Below are positions 1-5,847 of a stretch of 8,348 nucleotides of DNA, one piece after another. Below the pieces are notes generated by a model, which saw nothing but the letters and a program-made list of their open reading frames with translations, made no database searches and had not been told where the DNA came from. Positions within the stretch are counted from its first letter, which is position 1, and each line of letters starts with the position of its first letter. The position numbers and the translations under genes are program-made. The DNA comes from Gemmatimonadota bacterium (GTDB taxonomy: Bacteria > Gemmatimonadota > Gemmatimonadetes > Longimicrobiales > Longimicrobiaceae), in assembly GCA_019348475.1 (NCBI GenBank), contig JAHWJJ010000185.1:1-8348 (forward strand). The letters are read 5' to 3'.

Positions 1-55
1 TTCGCACTTTCGCACTTTCGCACTTTCGCACTCCCGCACTCCCGCACTCCCGCAC
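1..55. repeat. 8-bp tandem repeat array, about 7 units
   Basis: Seven head-to-tail 8-bp units are visible: four TTCGCACT (1-32), two CCCGCACT (33-48) and a 7-base CCCGCAC (49-55). The array probably continues beyond the left edge. The last five bases of the unit are constant and the first three switch from TTC to CCC part-way, so the array is two homogeneous blocks. A period of 8 is not a multiple of 3, which argues against coding. It lies just beyond the weak terminator of the HTH gene, in the 3' direction of that gene. Two other 8-bp-period arrays occur in this window. Confidence 0.9.
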
Positions 56-64
56 GGCCAGCGG

Positions 65-97
65 AAACAGCCCGCCCGGCATCAGCGCCGGGCAGGC
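65..97 (-). terminator. possible weak intrinsic terminator of the HTH gene
   Basis: An inverted repeat pairs GCCCGGC (74-80) with GCCGGGC (87-93) over a 6-nt loop. Beyond one C/A mismatch it extends by three more pairs (70-72 with 95-97). On the minus strand the stem is followed by TGTTTCC, a short T-rich stretch. It starts 30 bp past the stop codon of the HTH gene, the right place for a terminator. The T-tract is poor, so this may be only a 3'-end hairpin. Confidence 0.45.
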
Positions 98-126
98 CGT
101 CCGTTCACCTTGCTCTGTCGCGGAGG

Positions 127-513
127 CTATTCCGTGTACCAGCTCCGGACCTCGGCGATCCAGGCGGGCACCGGCGTCTGGCTGTCGATGCAGCGGCGCT
201 CCAGAACGTCCACCAGCTCCAGCGTGGTCTCGCGGGCATACGCGGGGGCAAAGTGCCCCACCAGCAGCCGGAGCGCGTTGTTCGCGGCTTCGGGCGAGAC
301 CGCCTGCACCTGGCGCTGGGCTTCGCGCAGGTACCACGCGCGCAGCTTTCGCTCGGTCTTTACATACGGCGCGGCGCCGTCCAGAAAGCCGCGCAGACCG
401 GTGGGGCTCATGCCGATGTCGCGCGCGGCCTGGCGCAGCGACGTGGCATCCATGAAGGTGCGTGCGGCCTCGCGAAGCGTCTCGACGGAGGCGTCGTCTT
501 TACGCGGCGGCAT
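127..513 (-). CDS. small helix-turn-helix protein, function unknown
   Basis: A 128-aa, soluble, mostly helical protein. Residues about 24-46 (TSLRQAARDIGMSPTGLRGF and following) look like a helix-turn-helix: a 'xxLRQAARDIGMSPTGL' pattern followed by a short linker and a basic, aromatic helix (KLRAWYLREAQ, about 56-66). The remainder is helical with no recognisable catalytic motif and no signal peptide or membrane segment. Similar short 'GMSPTGLxxFL' proteins seem familiar to me from GC-rich Gemmatimonadota-like genomes, but that is memory, not a search. Role inferred: DNA binding, possibly a regulator; no target is visible. The start is the ATG at 511-513, with only a weak purine-rich stretch ahead of it. 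It stands alone, with a candidate promoter at 581-609 and a possible terminator at 65-97. Confidence 0.8.
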   Translation of the reverse strand: MPPRKDDASVETLREAARTFMDATSLRQAARDIGMSPTGLRGFLDGAAPYVKTERKLRAWYLREAQRQVQAVSPEAANNALRLLVGHFAPAYARETTLELVDVLERRCIDSQTPVPAWIAEVRSWYTE

Positions 514-580
514 CCGTATCCGTTCCGTCCCGCCCGCCAGGGGGCATCAGAGTGTGGGGTCAGGGCCTTCGTCCAGCGAT

Positions 581-609
581 AGAGTAGAGCCCGGGCCGCT
601 CCTTCACAA
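581..609 (-). promoter_or_regulatory. candidate promoter of the HTH gene
   Basis: Read on the minus strand, TTGTGA (604-609) and TACTCT (581-586) are separated by exactly 17 bp, fitting -35/-10 geometry. The match to consensus is modest (4 of 6 and 3 of 6). The predicted transcript start is about 60 bp ahead of the HTH start codon. The -35 element occupies the loop of the inverted repeat at 594-620. Confidence 0.35.
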
Positions 610-620
610 GAGGAGCGGCC
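594..620. repeat. perfect 10-bp inverted repeat (hairpin)
   Basis: GGCCGCTCCT (594-603) and AGGAGCGGCC (611-620) form a perfect 10-bp stem around the 7-nt loop TCACAAG. It lies in the 278-bp gap between the 3' end of the secreted-protein gene (792) and the HTH gene (513). No T-tract follows on either strand, so it is not a standard intrinsic terminator. It could be a weak terminator or processing hairpin for the upstream gene, or an operator, because its loop and left arm overlap the candidate promoter. I see nothing else of note between 621 and 791. Confidence 0.6.
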
Positions 621-791
621 TATGTGCGCCACCGCTGGCCCCAAGTGGGCACCCCGAAGAACGCTGCGTGGACGCCCGCTCGGCGGCCACCGCGGCGGCG
701 CAAAGCTGGCTGCGCCCGTTCTTCCCTCCGCCGTCAGGTTCCGTCCAGCCGCGGCGGACGCGTCTTGGGGACCGTGGGCGCGCCGGCAGTG

Positions 792-2190
792 CTACGGCTG
801 CCCCGCCGCTCGCAGGACCTCCGCCACCAGCGCGTCCAGTCGCTTCGCCTGCTCGGTTCCGGTCCGCGGGCGCCGGTAAAAGGCGGAGGGCTCCACGCGC
901 TCAACGTACAGCAGAGTTCCATCCTTCTCCAGCAGCACCACCTCCAGCACGTCGCCCTGGCGCACGCTGGCCAGCAGCACCGGGCCCCGCAGGGGCTGCA
1001 CCGTCACCTCCACCGTGTCCCAGCGCATGGGGAAGGGCCGGTAGACCGCGATGAGGGCGGGTCCGTGTCCGTTGCGGGCTAGCCGCGCCAGCGCCGGCGC
1101 CAGGTGCTCGTGCATTCCGTAATCGGCTACGGCCCAGGGGAGCTCCGGCAGCGGCACCACGGTGTCGCGGCTACCGCCCACGTGCAGCCGCGCGTCCGCG
1201 GCGTGAACCGAGCGCCGCACCGGCTCCTGCAGCCCCTCGGTGGCCAGCATCTCATAGCGGACCGTCCGGCCGTCGCGGTAGGCGGCGCGCACGGTGATCA
1301 CCATTCCGTCCGGGCGCACGAAGCCCGATTCCACGGCGCCGCCCTCCTCGCGCACGGTGTGGACGCCCGACATGCCCCCGCTGCTGAAGGTAGAGTCGCC
1401 GTGGGGGAGGGCGCGCGTCAGCTGCCGGGCCCGCTCGGCGGTCACCAGGCGGGTGGTGTCGCTGGACAGGAGCCCCGCGGGCACGATGTCCTCGCCGCCG
1501 CCGGCAGCGGGAAAGCCGGCGGTGCCGCGCAGGTCCATCCACCACTGCCGCGCCGACATCCGCCCGTTCTCCAGGTCGAAGAGAAAGGTCTCGCGAAAGG
1601 GGGCCGGAGACGTCGATCCACCAGTGCGCTCCGCTCCCGTCCCCGTACGGGTACGAATCCCGGTAGCGCAGGGTCCCCGTTGCGCGCACGACGGCGATCC
1701 GCGAGCCGAGCGTGTCGGCGATGCGCTCCACCCGCAGCTCGCGCCGGACCTGGAACGCGTTGCCGCCGCCGGGGCCGCCGGTCACGTCGAGGGTGTCGGC
1801 CCACACGCGTCCAGCGTGCAGGCCGCCGGCGGAGGGAAGGCGCAGGACGAAGTCCCATCGGCCGCGGTGGCCGTCCTCGCCCTGGGCGATGGCGGTGACC
1901 ACGCCGCCCGGACTCACCTCCAGCACGTCGTGCACCGGGTCACGGCTCCCGTCCACGTCCTCCAGGCGTACGTCGGCAATGAGTCCCTGTCCCGACTGCC
2001 GCCACACGTGGCGCTCCACCTTCAGCGAGCGCACCGGCAGGCCCAGCGTGTCGCCGCGCCGCACCACGTACATGCGGTACGGGTTCAGCGCCTCGTAGTA
2101 CAGCGTGTCGGCCTGCGGGAGGTAGCGCGGCTGTGCGGCGGCCGGCGCGGCGGCGACGCTGAGCGCGAAGAGCAGGAGGGTGCGTGTCAT
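792..2190 (-). CDS. secreted protein of unknown function, frameshifted
   Basis: The first part (2190 to about 1603) starts with a clear signal peptide (MTRTLLLFALSVAAAPAAAQ, cleavage expected after AAAQ) and runs through a beta-rich domain to HWWIDVSGP at about residue 197. The frame then breaks in a run of five C (plus-strand G at 1599-1603). With one C removed, the reading continues as FRETFLFDLENGRM and joins seamlessly to the second part, which ends at the stop at 792. The repaired product is about 465 aa. Two similar motifs, WWIDVSG and WWMDLRG, flank the junction about 26 residues apart. I recognise no family; it is presumably periplasmic or outer-membrane associated. The ATG overlaps the stop of the TfoX-domain gene (ATGA, 2187-2190), so translation is probably coupled. 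The longer open frame upstream of 2190 runs through that neighbour and is not the real start. The break may be a sequencing error or real inactivation. Confidence 0.75.
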
Positions 2191-2546
2191 GGGATGATCG
2201 GCGGCGGCTGCTTCTTCTTGCGGGTGCGGCTGCGGCGGGCCACCTCGGTGGCTTTGTCGACCCACGGGCGCAGGCGCTCGGCGTCTTCCAGCAGGTCGGC
2301 GGGAAGCTCGTAGTACTGCATGGCGCCCCCGCCCTCGAAGGGGCGAAACGGGCCCATCCCCGCCGCCTCGAAGTCGGGACGGTTGGTGTCGTCCACCTTC
2401 AGGTACAGCGTGTCGTCGTCCATGAGCGCGAAGAACAGGCCCTCGGAGTACACGCCCACGCCGCCGAACATGGCGCGCCAGGTGACCGGGGCCACGCGCC
2501 CCAGCTGCTCCAGCACGAACTCGCGGTATTCGGGGGTGACGGCCAT
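2187..2546 (-). CDS. TfoX/Sxy N-terminal domain protein
   Basis: A 119-aa protein that is nearly all TfoX N-terminal domain (about residues 7-100). Recognisable pieces in order are the N-terminal helix with YREFVLEQL, WRAMFGGVGVYSEGLFFAL, the DDDTLYLKVDD strand pair, RPDFEAAGM, MQYYELPADLLED and the final helix RLRPWVDKA. The tail is basic and proline-rich (RTRKKKQPPP). Full TfoX/Sxy proteins of Gammaproteobacteria act with CRP in competence regulation and carry a second, C-terminal domain. That domain is absent here, so a competence role should not be assumed. Single-domain proteins of this type are widespread and of unclear function. I chose the ATG at 2544-2546 because the domain begins there; the open frame before it overlaps the upstream gene. 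It starts 16 bp after that gene's stop and overlaps the next start codon by ATGA. Confidence 0.85.
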   Translation of the reverse strand: MAVTPEYREFVLEQLGRVAPVTWRAMFGGVGVYSEGLFFALMDDDTLYLKVDDTNRPDFEAAGMGPFRPFEGGGAMQYYELPADLLEDAERLRPWVDKATEVARRSRTRKKKQPPPIIP

Positions 2547-2562
2547 GGTGCGCTCGCGGGGG

Positions 2563-3108
2563 TCAGCTCCGGCGGCCTGGGCGGCTCCAGAAGTACGCGT
2601 AGCGGGTGCGCGGGTCCACGGCCAGGTAGCCACGGTCCGGCCCGGAGGCGATCTCGTACACCTGCAGGTACCCGCCCTGCGTCCCTGAAAGGGTGCGCGA
2701 GGTGATGGGGAACCACTCGGTCCAGCCCGGGGTGGGCACCAGCACCTTCTCCACCTCTTCGCGCGGCAGCAGCCGCATCCCCTGCGTGATGGCGGGGAGG
2801 TCGGCGTCGGCGAAGGTAAAGCGGACGAAGCGCTGGCCCGTGTCGCGGTTGTTGCGCGCGTGGATCTCCGTGGCGGTCGCGGGGACGAAGCCCGGCACGT
2901 CCCCCCGCTCCACCGCCTGCGCGGCGACGGCTTCTGCGTGGGTGGGGTAGAACCCCTCCGGCTGCTGCACGCGCCGGTAGGTCGCGGGGATGAGCGCGGC
3001 CGCCAGCAGCACCACGGCCACGATCGCCAGCGTCTTCACGTTCTTGCGGCGCACCGCGGGGTCGTACGGGTCCGGCCCGGTCGCGGGCGGATAGTCTCTA
3101 TCGTTCAC
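2563..3108 (-). CDS. membrane-anchored hypothetical protein
   Basis: A 181-aa protein with a short polar N-terminus, one membrane segment at about residues 25-43 (TLAIVAVVLLAAALIPATY) and a C-terminal domain that by the positive-inside rule (RRKNVK before the segment) faces the periplasm. The outer domain contains GFYPTHAEAVAAQAVERGDV, VPGFVPATATEIHARNNRDT and a beta-rich end (GGYLQVYEIA, GYLAVDPRTRYAYFW). The 'P-F-P-x-x-A-T-E-I-x-x-x-x-x-x-D-T' stretch recalls a family of uncharacterised small envelope proteins; I know no function. The start is the GTG at 3106-3108: translating further upstream runs into low-complexity repeat sequence (MEGWRHGGMAGW) and intergenic palindromes. No clear Shine-Dalgarno is seen. 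First gene of a cluster with the TfoX-domain gene (16 bp) and the secreted-protein gene. Confidence 0.75.
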   Translation of the reverse strand: MNDRDYPPATGPDPYDPAVRRKNVKTLAIVAVVLLAAALIPATYRRVQQPEGFYPTHAEAVAAQAVERGDVPGFVPATATEIHARNNRDTGQRFVRFTFADADLPAITQGMRLLPREEVEKVLVPTPGWTEWFPITSRTLSGTQGGYLQVYEIASGPDRGYLAVDPRTRYAYFWSRPGRRS

Positions 3109-3138
3109 TGGATCTGGTGATGGCTGCGGTGCGGGCCC

Positions 3139-3165
3139 CCTCCCCGCTCGTTCCTCGCGGAGAGG
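3139..3165. repeat. GC-rich imperfect palindrome
   Basis: CCTCCCCGC (3139-3147) pairs with GCGGAGAGG (3157-3165) with one mismatch over a 9-nt loop (TCGTTCCTC). It lies just ahead of the membrane-anchored gene (start 3108) and resembles, in its arms, the palindrome at 5736-5785. The rest of the 3109-3249 gap shows no convincing promoter. TATCTT in the gap, read on the minus strand, could be a -10 but has no matching -35. Confidence 0.5.
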
Positions 3166-3245
3166 GGAGAATGGAACGCCCGCGCGACGCGGACGCCGGT
3201 TCTGCGGATCAAGATAATGCTTCCGCACCTCTGGTCGCGAGCGGA

Positions 3246-3284
3246 CACGAAAACGGCGCCGGGGAGGAGATGTCCCCCGGCGCC
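3246..3284 (-). terminator. intrinsic terminator of the LOR-DUF2059-SDR operon
   Basis: A perfect 10-bp stem, GGCGCCGGGG (3255-3264) with CCCCGGCGCC (3275-3284), encloses a 10-nt loop. On the minus strand it is followed directly by GTTTTCG, a short T-tract, which gives classic rho-independent geometry. It lies 53 bp past the stop codon of the small secreted protein and terminates transcription arriving from the right. On the plus strand no T-tract follows, so it is one-directional. Confidence 0.75.
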
Positions 3285-3332
3285 GCCATCCCGCCATCCC
3301 TCCATGCCTCCATCCCTCCATCCCTCCAGCCC
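3285..3332. repeat. 8-bp tandem repeat array, about 6 units
   Basis: On the plus strand units of the form CCATCCCT repeat with a strict period of 8 bp; the A of CCAT falls at 3288, 3296, 3304, 3312, 3320 and 3328. On the minus strand the unit is GGAGGGAT. There are point variants (GGAGGCAT, GGCGGGAT). The array fills the space between the stop codon of the small secreted protein (3337) and its terminator hairpin (3284), so it is probably transcribed as 3' untranslated sequence. Confidence 0.9.
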
Positions 3333-3336
3333 GCCC

Positions 3337-3702
3337 TCACGTCTCCCGCACGCGCGAGCAGTCGTCGCGGTCCGGCGAGGGGACCCGGGCGTCCAGCAGC
3401 TCGGTCACGGCCATGGCGCGGCGGTATCCACCCAGGTGCCCCCAGTTGCCCTCATCGGTCAGGTCCACCCGCACGGTGACGAAGATGGTGCCCCAGTCGC
3501 CTTCCACCAGGTCGGCGTAGGCGCCCATCATGGGTCCCGGATTGCTGACCCACCACTTTGCCCGCTGGCCGCACGGCCGGAACGACTGCTCCTCCCACCC
3601 GACGGTGTAGTAGCCGGAAACCACCCGGGTCACCGGCTGCGCGGGCGGCGCGGCGAAGGGGAGGAGGGCCAGGAGCGGGAGAAACAGGGAGCGGAGGCGC
3701 AT
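3337..3702 (-). CDS. small secreted protein, function unknown
   Basis: A 121-aa protein with an N-terminal signal peptide (MRLRSLFLPLLALLPFAAPP, cleavage probably after PPA at about residue 21). No lipobox cysteine is present, so it is likely soluble in the periplasm or exported. The mature part has GYYTVGWEEQSFRPCG, KWWVSNPGPM, a beta-strand-like TIFVTVRVDLTD and GHLGGYRRAMAVTELLD. It has only two cysteines, C44 and C115, which could form a disulfide. The 'GWE..SFRPCG...KWWV' pattern recalls small envelope beta-barrel domains, but I cannot name a family. The ATG at 3700-3702 is preceded by GGTGGAAAG, a reasonable ribosome-binding site. It is the last gene of the operon, 74 bp after the SDR stop, with its own terminator downstream. 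Confidence 0.8.
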   Translation of the reverse strand: MRLRSLFLPLLALLPFAAPPAQPVTRVVSGYYTVGWEEQSFRPCGQRAKWWVSNPGPMMGAYADLVEGDWGTIFVTVRVDLTDEGNWGHLGGYRRAMAVTELLDARVPSPDRDDCSRVRET

Positions 3703-3713
3703 CTTTCCACCAT

Positions 3714-3748
3714 CCAACGGGTTGCGGCAACGGAACGCACCCGGTTGG
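3714..3748. repeat. imperfect inverted repeat before the secreted-protein gene
   Basis: CCAACGGGT (3714-3722) pairs with ACCCGGTTGG (3739-3748) with one bulged base, giving a 9-bp stem over a 16-nt loop. It sits just upstream of the ribosome-binding site of the small secreted protein, in the 74-bp gap after the SDR. No T-tract follows. It could affect messenger stability or translation, or be chance in GC-rich DNA. Confidence 0.4.
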
Positions 3749-3776
3749 AACCCCGCCGGGGCCGAATGGTTGCCCG

Positions 3777-4582
3777 TCAGCGCCCCTGCTCGATGGCCCG
3801 GCGGGCGATGCGGTCCACCACGCCCGGGGCGATGAGCTTGATCCACTGCCCCACCTTGCCGCGCGCCGTCATCACCAGCTCGCGCCGCCGGGCCGCCGCG
3901 GCGGCGATGATCTGCCGCGCGCACTCCTCCGGCGTCATCACCTCCGCCTCGCGGACCGGGCTCACCGCCAGCGGCCGGCCGTCTGGCCCGTACGCGCGCT
4001 GGCGGATTCCGGTGCTCACGAAGCCGGGGTAGACCATCGTCACCGTGACCCCTTCGTCCGCCAGCTCGATGCGCAGCGAGTCGAAGAATCCGGCCATGGC
4101 GTGCTTGCTGGCCGCGTACCCGCTGCGGGTGGGCACCCCCGCGCGCCCGGTGAGACTGCTGACCCCCACGATGCGGCCGCAGCTGCGCTTGAGGTGGGGA
4201 AGGGCGGCGTGCGTGCACCACACGCTCCCATGTAGTTCACCCGCATCATGGTCTCGAACGGCGCCAGGTCCGTCACCTGGTCGAAGCGCGCCCACATGCT
4301 GACGCCGGCGTTGTTCACCAGGGTGTCGATGCGCCCGTACTCCGCCACCGTCCGGTCGATGAGCGCGCGGCACTGCGCCGGGTCGCCCACGTCGGTGGGG
4401 ATGGCGACCGCGCGGCCGCCGCGTGCCCGGCACTCCTCCGCCGCCTGCTCCAGCTTCCCCGCGCCGCGGGCGGCCAGGGCCAGCCACGCACCCTGCTCCG
4501 CCAGCTGCAGCGCCATCGCGCGCCCGATGCCGTCGCTGGCGCCGGTGATGATCACCACGTTCTGGGCAAAGGGCGCGGCCAT
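3777..4582 (-). CDS. SDR family oxidoreductase, frameshifted
   Basis: A classical short-chain dehydrogenase/reductase split over two frames. The first part (4582 to about 4229) has the cofactor motif TGASDGIG (residues 13-20), AARG with R39 suggesting NADP(H), the DVGD acidic motif and NNAG (90-93), and reaches VNYMG. The frame then loses one base at GGG (plus 4227-4229). With one base restored it continues SVWCTHAALPHL, then IVGVSSLTGRAG, YAASK (S143, Y156, K160 in the repaired numbering) and MVYPGFVSTGI, ending IARRAIEQGR. The repaired length is about 268 aa, normal for the family. The C-terminal extension resembles membrane-associated SDRs of the 11-beta-HSD/DHRS7 type; the substrate is unknown. 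The ATG at 4580-4582 is 6 bp after the DUF2059 stop, so the genes are co-transcribed. All catalytic residues survive on either side of the break, so a sequencing error is as likely as a pseudogene. Confidence 0.85.
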
Positions 4583-4588
4583 GGGCCG

Positions 4589-5065
4589 TCAGCGTTCGCG
4601 CGAACGCGGCGCCGGCTCCTGCATCGCCTGCATGATGCGCTGGATCAGCTCCGGCATCACCGCCTGCAGCCGCTGCTGCACGATGCTCTGCGAGGCGGCG
4701 GAGAGCTCGGGGAGCGTTTCGATCATCCGCTGCCCCAGCGGCGTGCGGTAGAAAGCCGTCATCCCGCGGATCTCGTCCTCGGTGTAGAGCTCGGCGTACA
4801 TCTGGATGAACTCGGGCTCCATCTCGTCGTAGCGAAAGTGCTCGTCCATGAACTCCCGCAGCACCCGGCGCACTTCGGGCGTCATCTCGCCCATGCCGCC
4901 CTGCTCCATCCCCAGCTCCATGGCGCGGATGAAGTTTTCGCGGGTGCGGCTCACCTCCAGCAGCTCGCGCACGGCGGCGATCTCGGAGGCGCTGGGCTCC
5001 GGCTGCGCCACGGCGGGGACGGCGGCGCCCAGCAGCAGCGCCAGGACCGTCACAATTCGCTTCAT
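4589..5065 (-). CDS. secreted DUF2059 domain protein
   Basis: A 158-aa protein with a clear signal peptide (MKRIVTVLALLLGAAVPAVA, cleavage before QPEP). The mature protein is helical. At about residues 79-137 it carries the DUF2059 signature: ELYTEDEIRGMTAFYRTPLG, QRMIETLPEL and then a helix with SIVQQRLQAVMPEL. In this family the 'YT.EE...M..FY.TP.G......P' segment is the hallmark, and the length is typical. The function is unknown; the proteins are periplasmic or secreted. The ATG at 5063-5065 is preceded by GGAG at 7-8 bp spacing. It lies 33 bp after the LOR gene and 6 bp before the SDR start, so it is part of the same transcription unit. Confidence 0.88.
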   Translation of the reverse strand: MKRIVTVLALLLGAAVPAVAQPEPSASEIAAVRELLEVSRTRENFIRAMELGMEQGGMGEMTPEVRRVLREFMDEHFRYDEMEPEFIQMYAELYTEDEIRGMTAFYRTPLGQRMIETLPELSAASQSIVQQRLQAVMPELIQRIMQAMQEPAPRSRER

Positions 5066-5098
5066 CGTCGGCTCCGTTGTGATTGGATGAGGGGTGGA

Positions 5099-5683
5099 TC
5101 AGCCGCGGCGGCGCTCCAGGAGCAGCAGCATCAGCAGGCTCAGCACGCCCAGCGCCTCGGCCTCGGTGCTGAGGTCCGCCATCTTCTCGACCGTGTACTT
5201 GCCCTCCCACATGGCGGGCTGCTTGGTGGCGCGCAGCACCTCGCCCCCGTCGGCGCGGGTGACGGTGTACGCGGGGTGGAACACGTATCCGGCGAACATG
5301 CCCAGCACGGGAATCTCTCCGAACAGCGCGTCGCCCACCTTGGCCCACGGGTTCAGTTCGCGGATCAGCAGCACCACGTCGTCCCCCTGCATGACCTCGT
5401 AGTGCGCGCGCAGCAGCGACTTGCGCCCGCGCCGCTGAACGCTGCCCAGGGCGCGCCCGTCCGGGGTGGTGAAGTTGTAGCGCGCGTTGAAGTCGATCAC
5501 CCGGTCCGCCTGGATGTGGTACAGCGGCTGGCTCTGCGCCTCGTCGGCGAAGACGGTCACCTTTTCCTTCAGCTTGAACATCTTCTGCTTCACGTACATG
5601 CGCAGCTGCCCGGCCGCGTCGCGCACGTAGATCTGCGGGGCCATGGCGATGAGCTTGAACGAGAGATGCAGCGGATAGTTCAT
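5099..5683 (-). CDS. LURP-one-related (LOR)/Tubby-like family protein
   Basis: A 194-aa protein with the LOR pattern: an N-terminal YVKQKMFKLKEKVTVFADEA strand pair (about 30-49), PLYHIQAD, NFTTPDGRALGSVQRR (70-85), a hydrophobic strand VVLLIREL, GYVFHPAYTVTRADG (132-146) and a helical, very hydrophobic C-terminus (LGVLSLLMLLLL, about 178-189). LOR proteins share the 12-stranded barrel around a central helix of Tubby and scramblase folds; a lipid or membrane-associated role is proposed for the fold but not established for bacterial members. The hydrophobic end could be the buried central helix, as in Tubby, rather than a membrane anchor. The ATG at 5681-5683 is preceded by AGGAG at good spacing. 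First gene of the operon, with a candidate promoter at 5730-5758. Confidence 0.82.
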   Translation of the reverse strand: MNYPLHLSFKLIAMAPQIYVRDAAGQLRMYVKQKMFKLKEKVTVFADEAQSQPLYHIQADRVIDFNARYNFTTPDGRALGSVQRRGRKSLLRAHYEVMQGDDVVLLIRELNPWAKVGDALFGEIPVLGMFAGYVFHPAYTVTRADGGEVLRATKQPAMWEGKYTVEKMADLSTEAEALGVLSLLMLLLLERRRG

Positions 5684-5729
5684 GCGGGGCTCCTGGTGCG
5701 GGGTAGGAGGGGGAAAGGTCGACGGGGGT

Positions 5730-5758
5730 ATGGTACGCCGTAGTCCCTCCCCCCGCAA
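5730..5758 (-). promoter_or_regulatory. candidate promoter of the LOR operon
   Basis: On the minus strand TTGCGG (5753-5758) and TACCAT (5730-5735) are spaced by exactly 17 bp, with 3 of 6 and 4 of 6 consensus matches. The start of transcription would lie about 40 bp ahead of the LOR start codon and its AGGAG site. The -35 element falls in the loop of the palindrome at 5736-5785 and the spacer is its left arm. Confidence 0.4.
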
Positions 5759-5785
5759 ACGGCGCGAGGGGAGGGGGAGACGGCG
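5736..5785. repeat. long imperfect palindrome upstream of the LOR gene
   Basis: Outer arms CGCCGT (5736-5741) and ACGGCG (5780-5785) and inner arms CCCTCCCC (5745-5752) and GGGGAGGG (5768-5775) pair perfectly, separated by a 3x4 internal loop, with a 15-nt apical loop. It lies in the 164-bp gap between the intact SDR and the LOR gene. There is no T-tract on the minus strand, so it is not an obvious terminator of the SDR. The arms resemble the palindrome at 3139-3165. Confidence 0.6.
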
Positions 5786-5847
5786 GTGTGGGTCCCACGC
5801 GTCGGCGCGCAGCGCCCGGTGCGGTGATCGGGGTCTGTTGCTGCGCC

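Noticed and set aside
1..55. CRISPR array
   Set aside because: The repeats are 8 bp with no spacers between them, and no cas gene is present. The same holds for the arrays at 3285 and 6675.
110..1054. Long plus-strand open frames (for example 110-1054, 1104-1898, 1294-2313, 4838-5743, 5788-6681)
   Set aside because: They are antisense to minus-strand genes with recognisable domains, signal peptides or good starts. Their translations are Arg/Pro/Ala/His-rich low-complexity, as expected of GC-rich shadow frames.
2187..2546. Competence (natural transformation) locus because of the TfoX domain
   Set aside because: Only the N-terminal domain is present, and no com or pil genes or CRP-type regulator are nearby.
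3109..3321. N-terminal extension of the membrane-anchored protein to the ATG at 3321
   Set aside because: The extra residues come from the tandem repeat (MEGWRHGGMAGW), the terminator and the GC-rich palindrome. The GTG at 3106-3108 fits the protein better.
4218..4235. Programmed -1 frameshifting in the SDR
   Set aside because: There is no X-XXY-YYZ slippery heptamer at the junction and no reason for an SDR to need one. A lost base in a short G run is simpler.
3777..5798. Single 673-aa minus-strand reading frame
   Set aside because: It runs out of frame through the LOR and DUF2059 genes and through the first half of the SDR. Only its last part is real SDR sequence, reached because of the frameshift near 4227.
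5786..5847. Terminator of the intact SDR
   Set aside because: GCGCAGC and GCTGCGC can pair over a loop of more than 20 nt, but no compact stem with a T-tract is seen on the minus strand.
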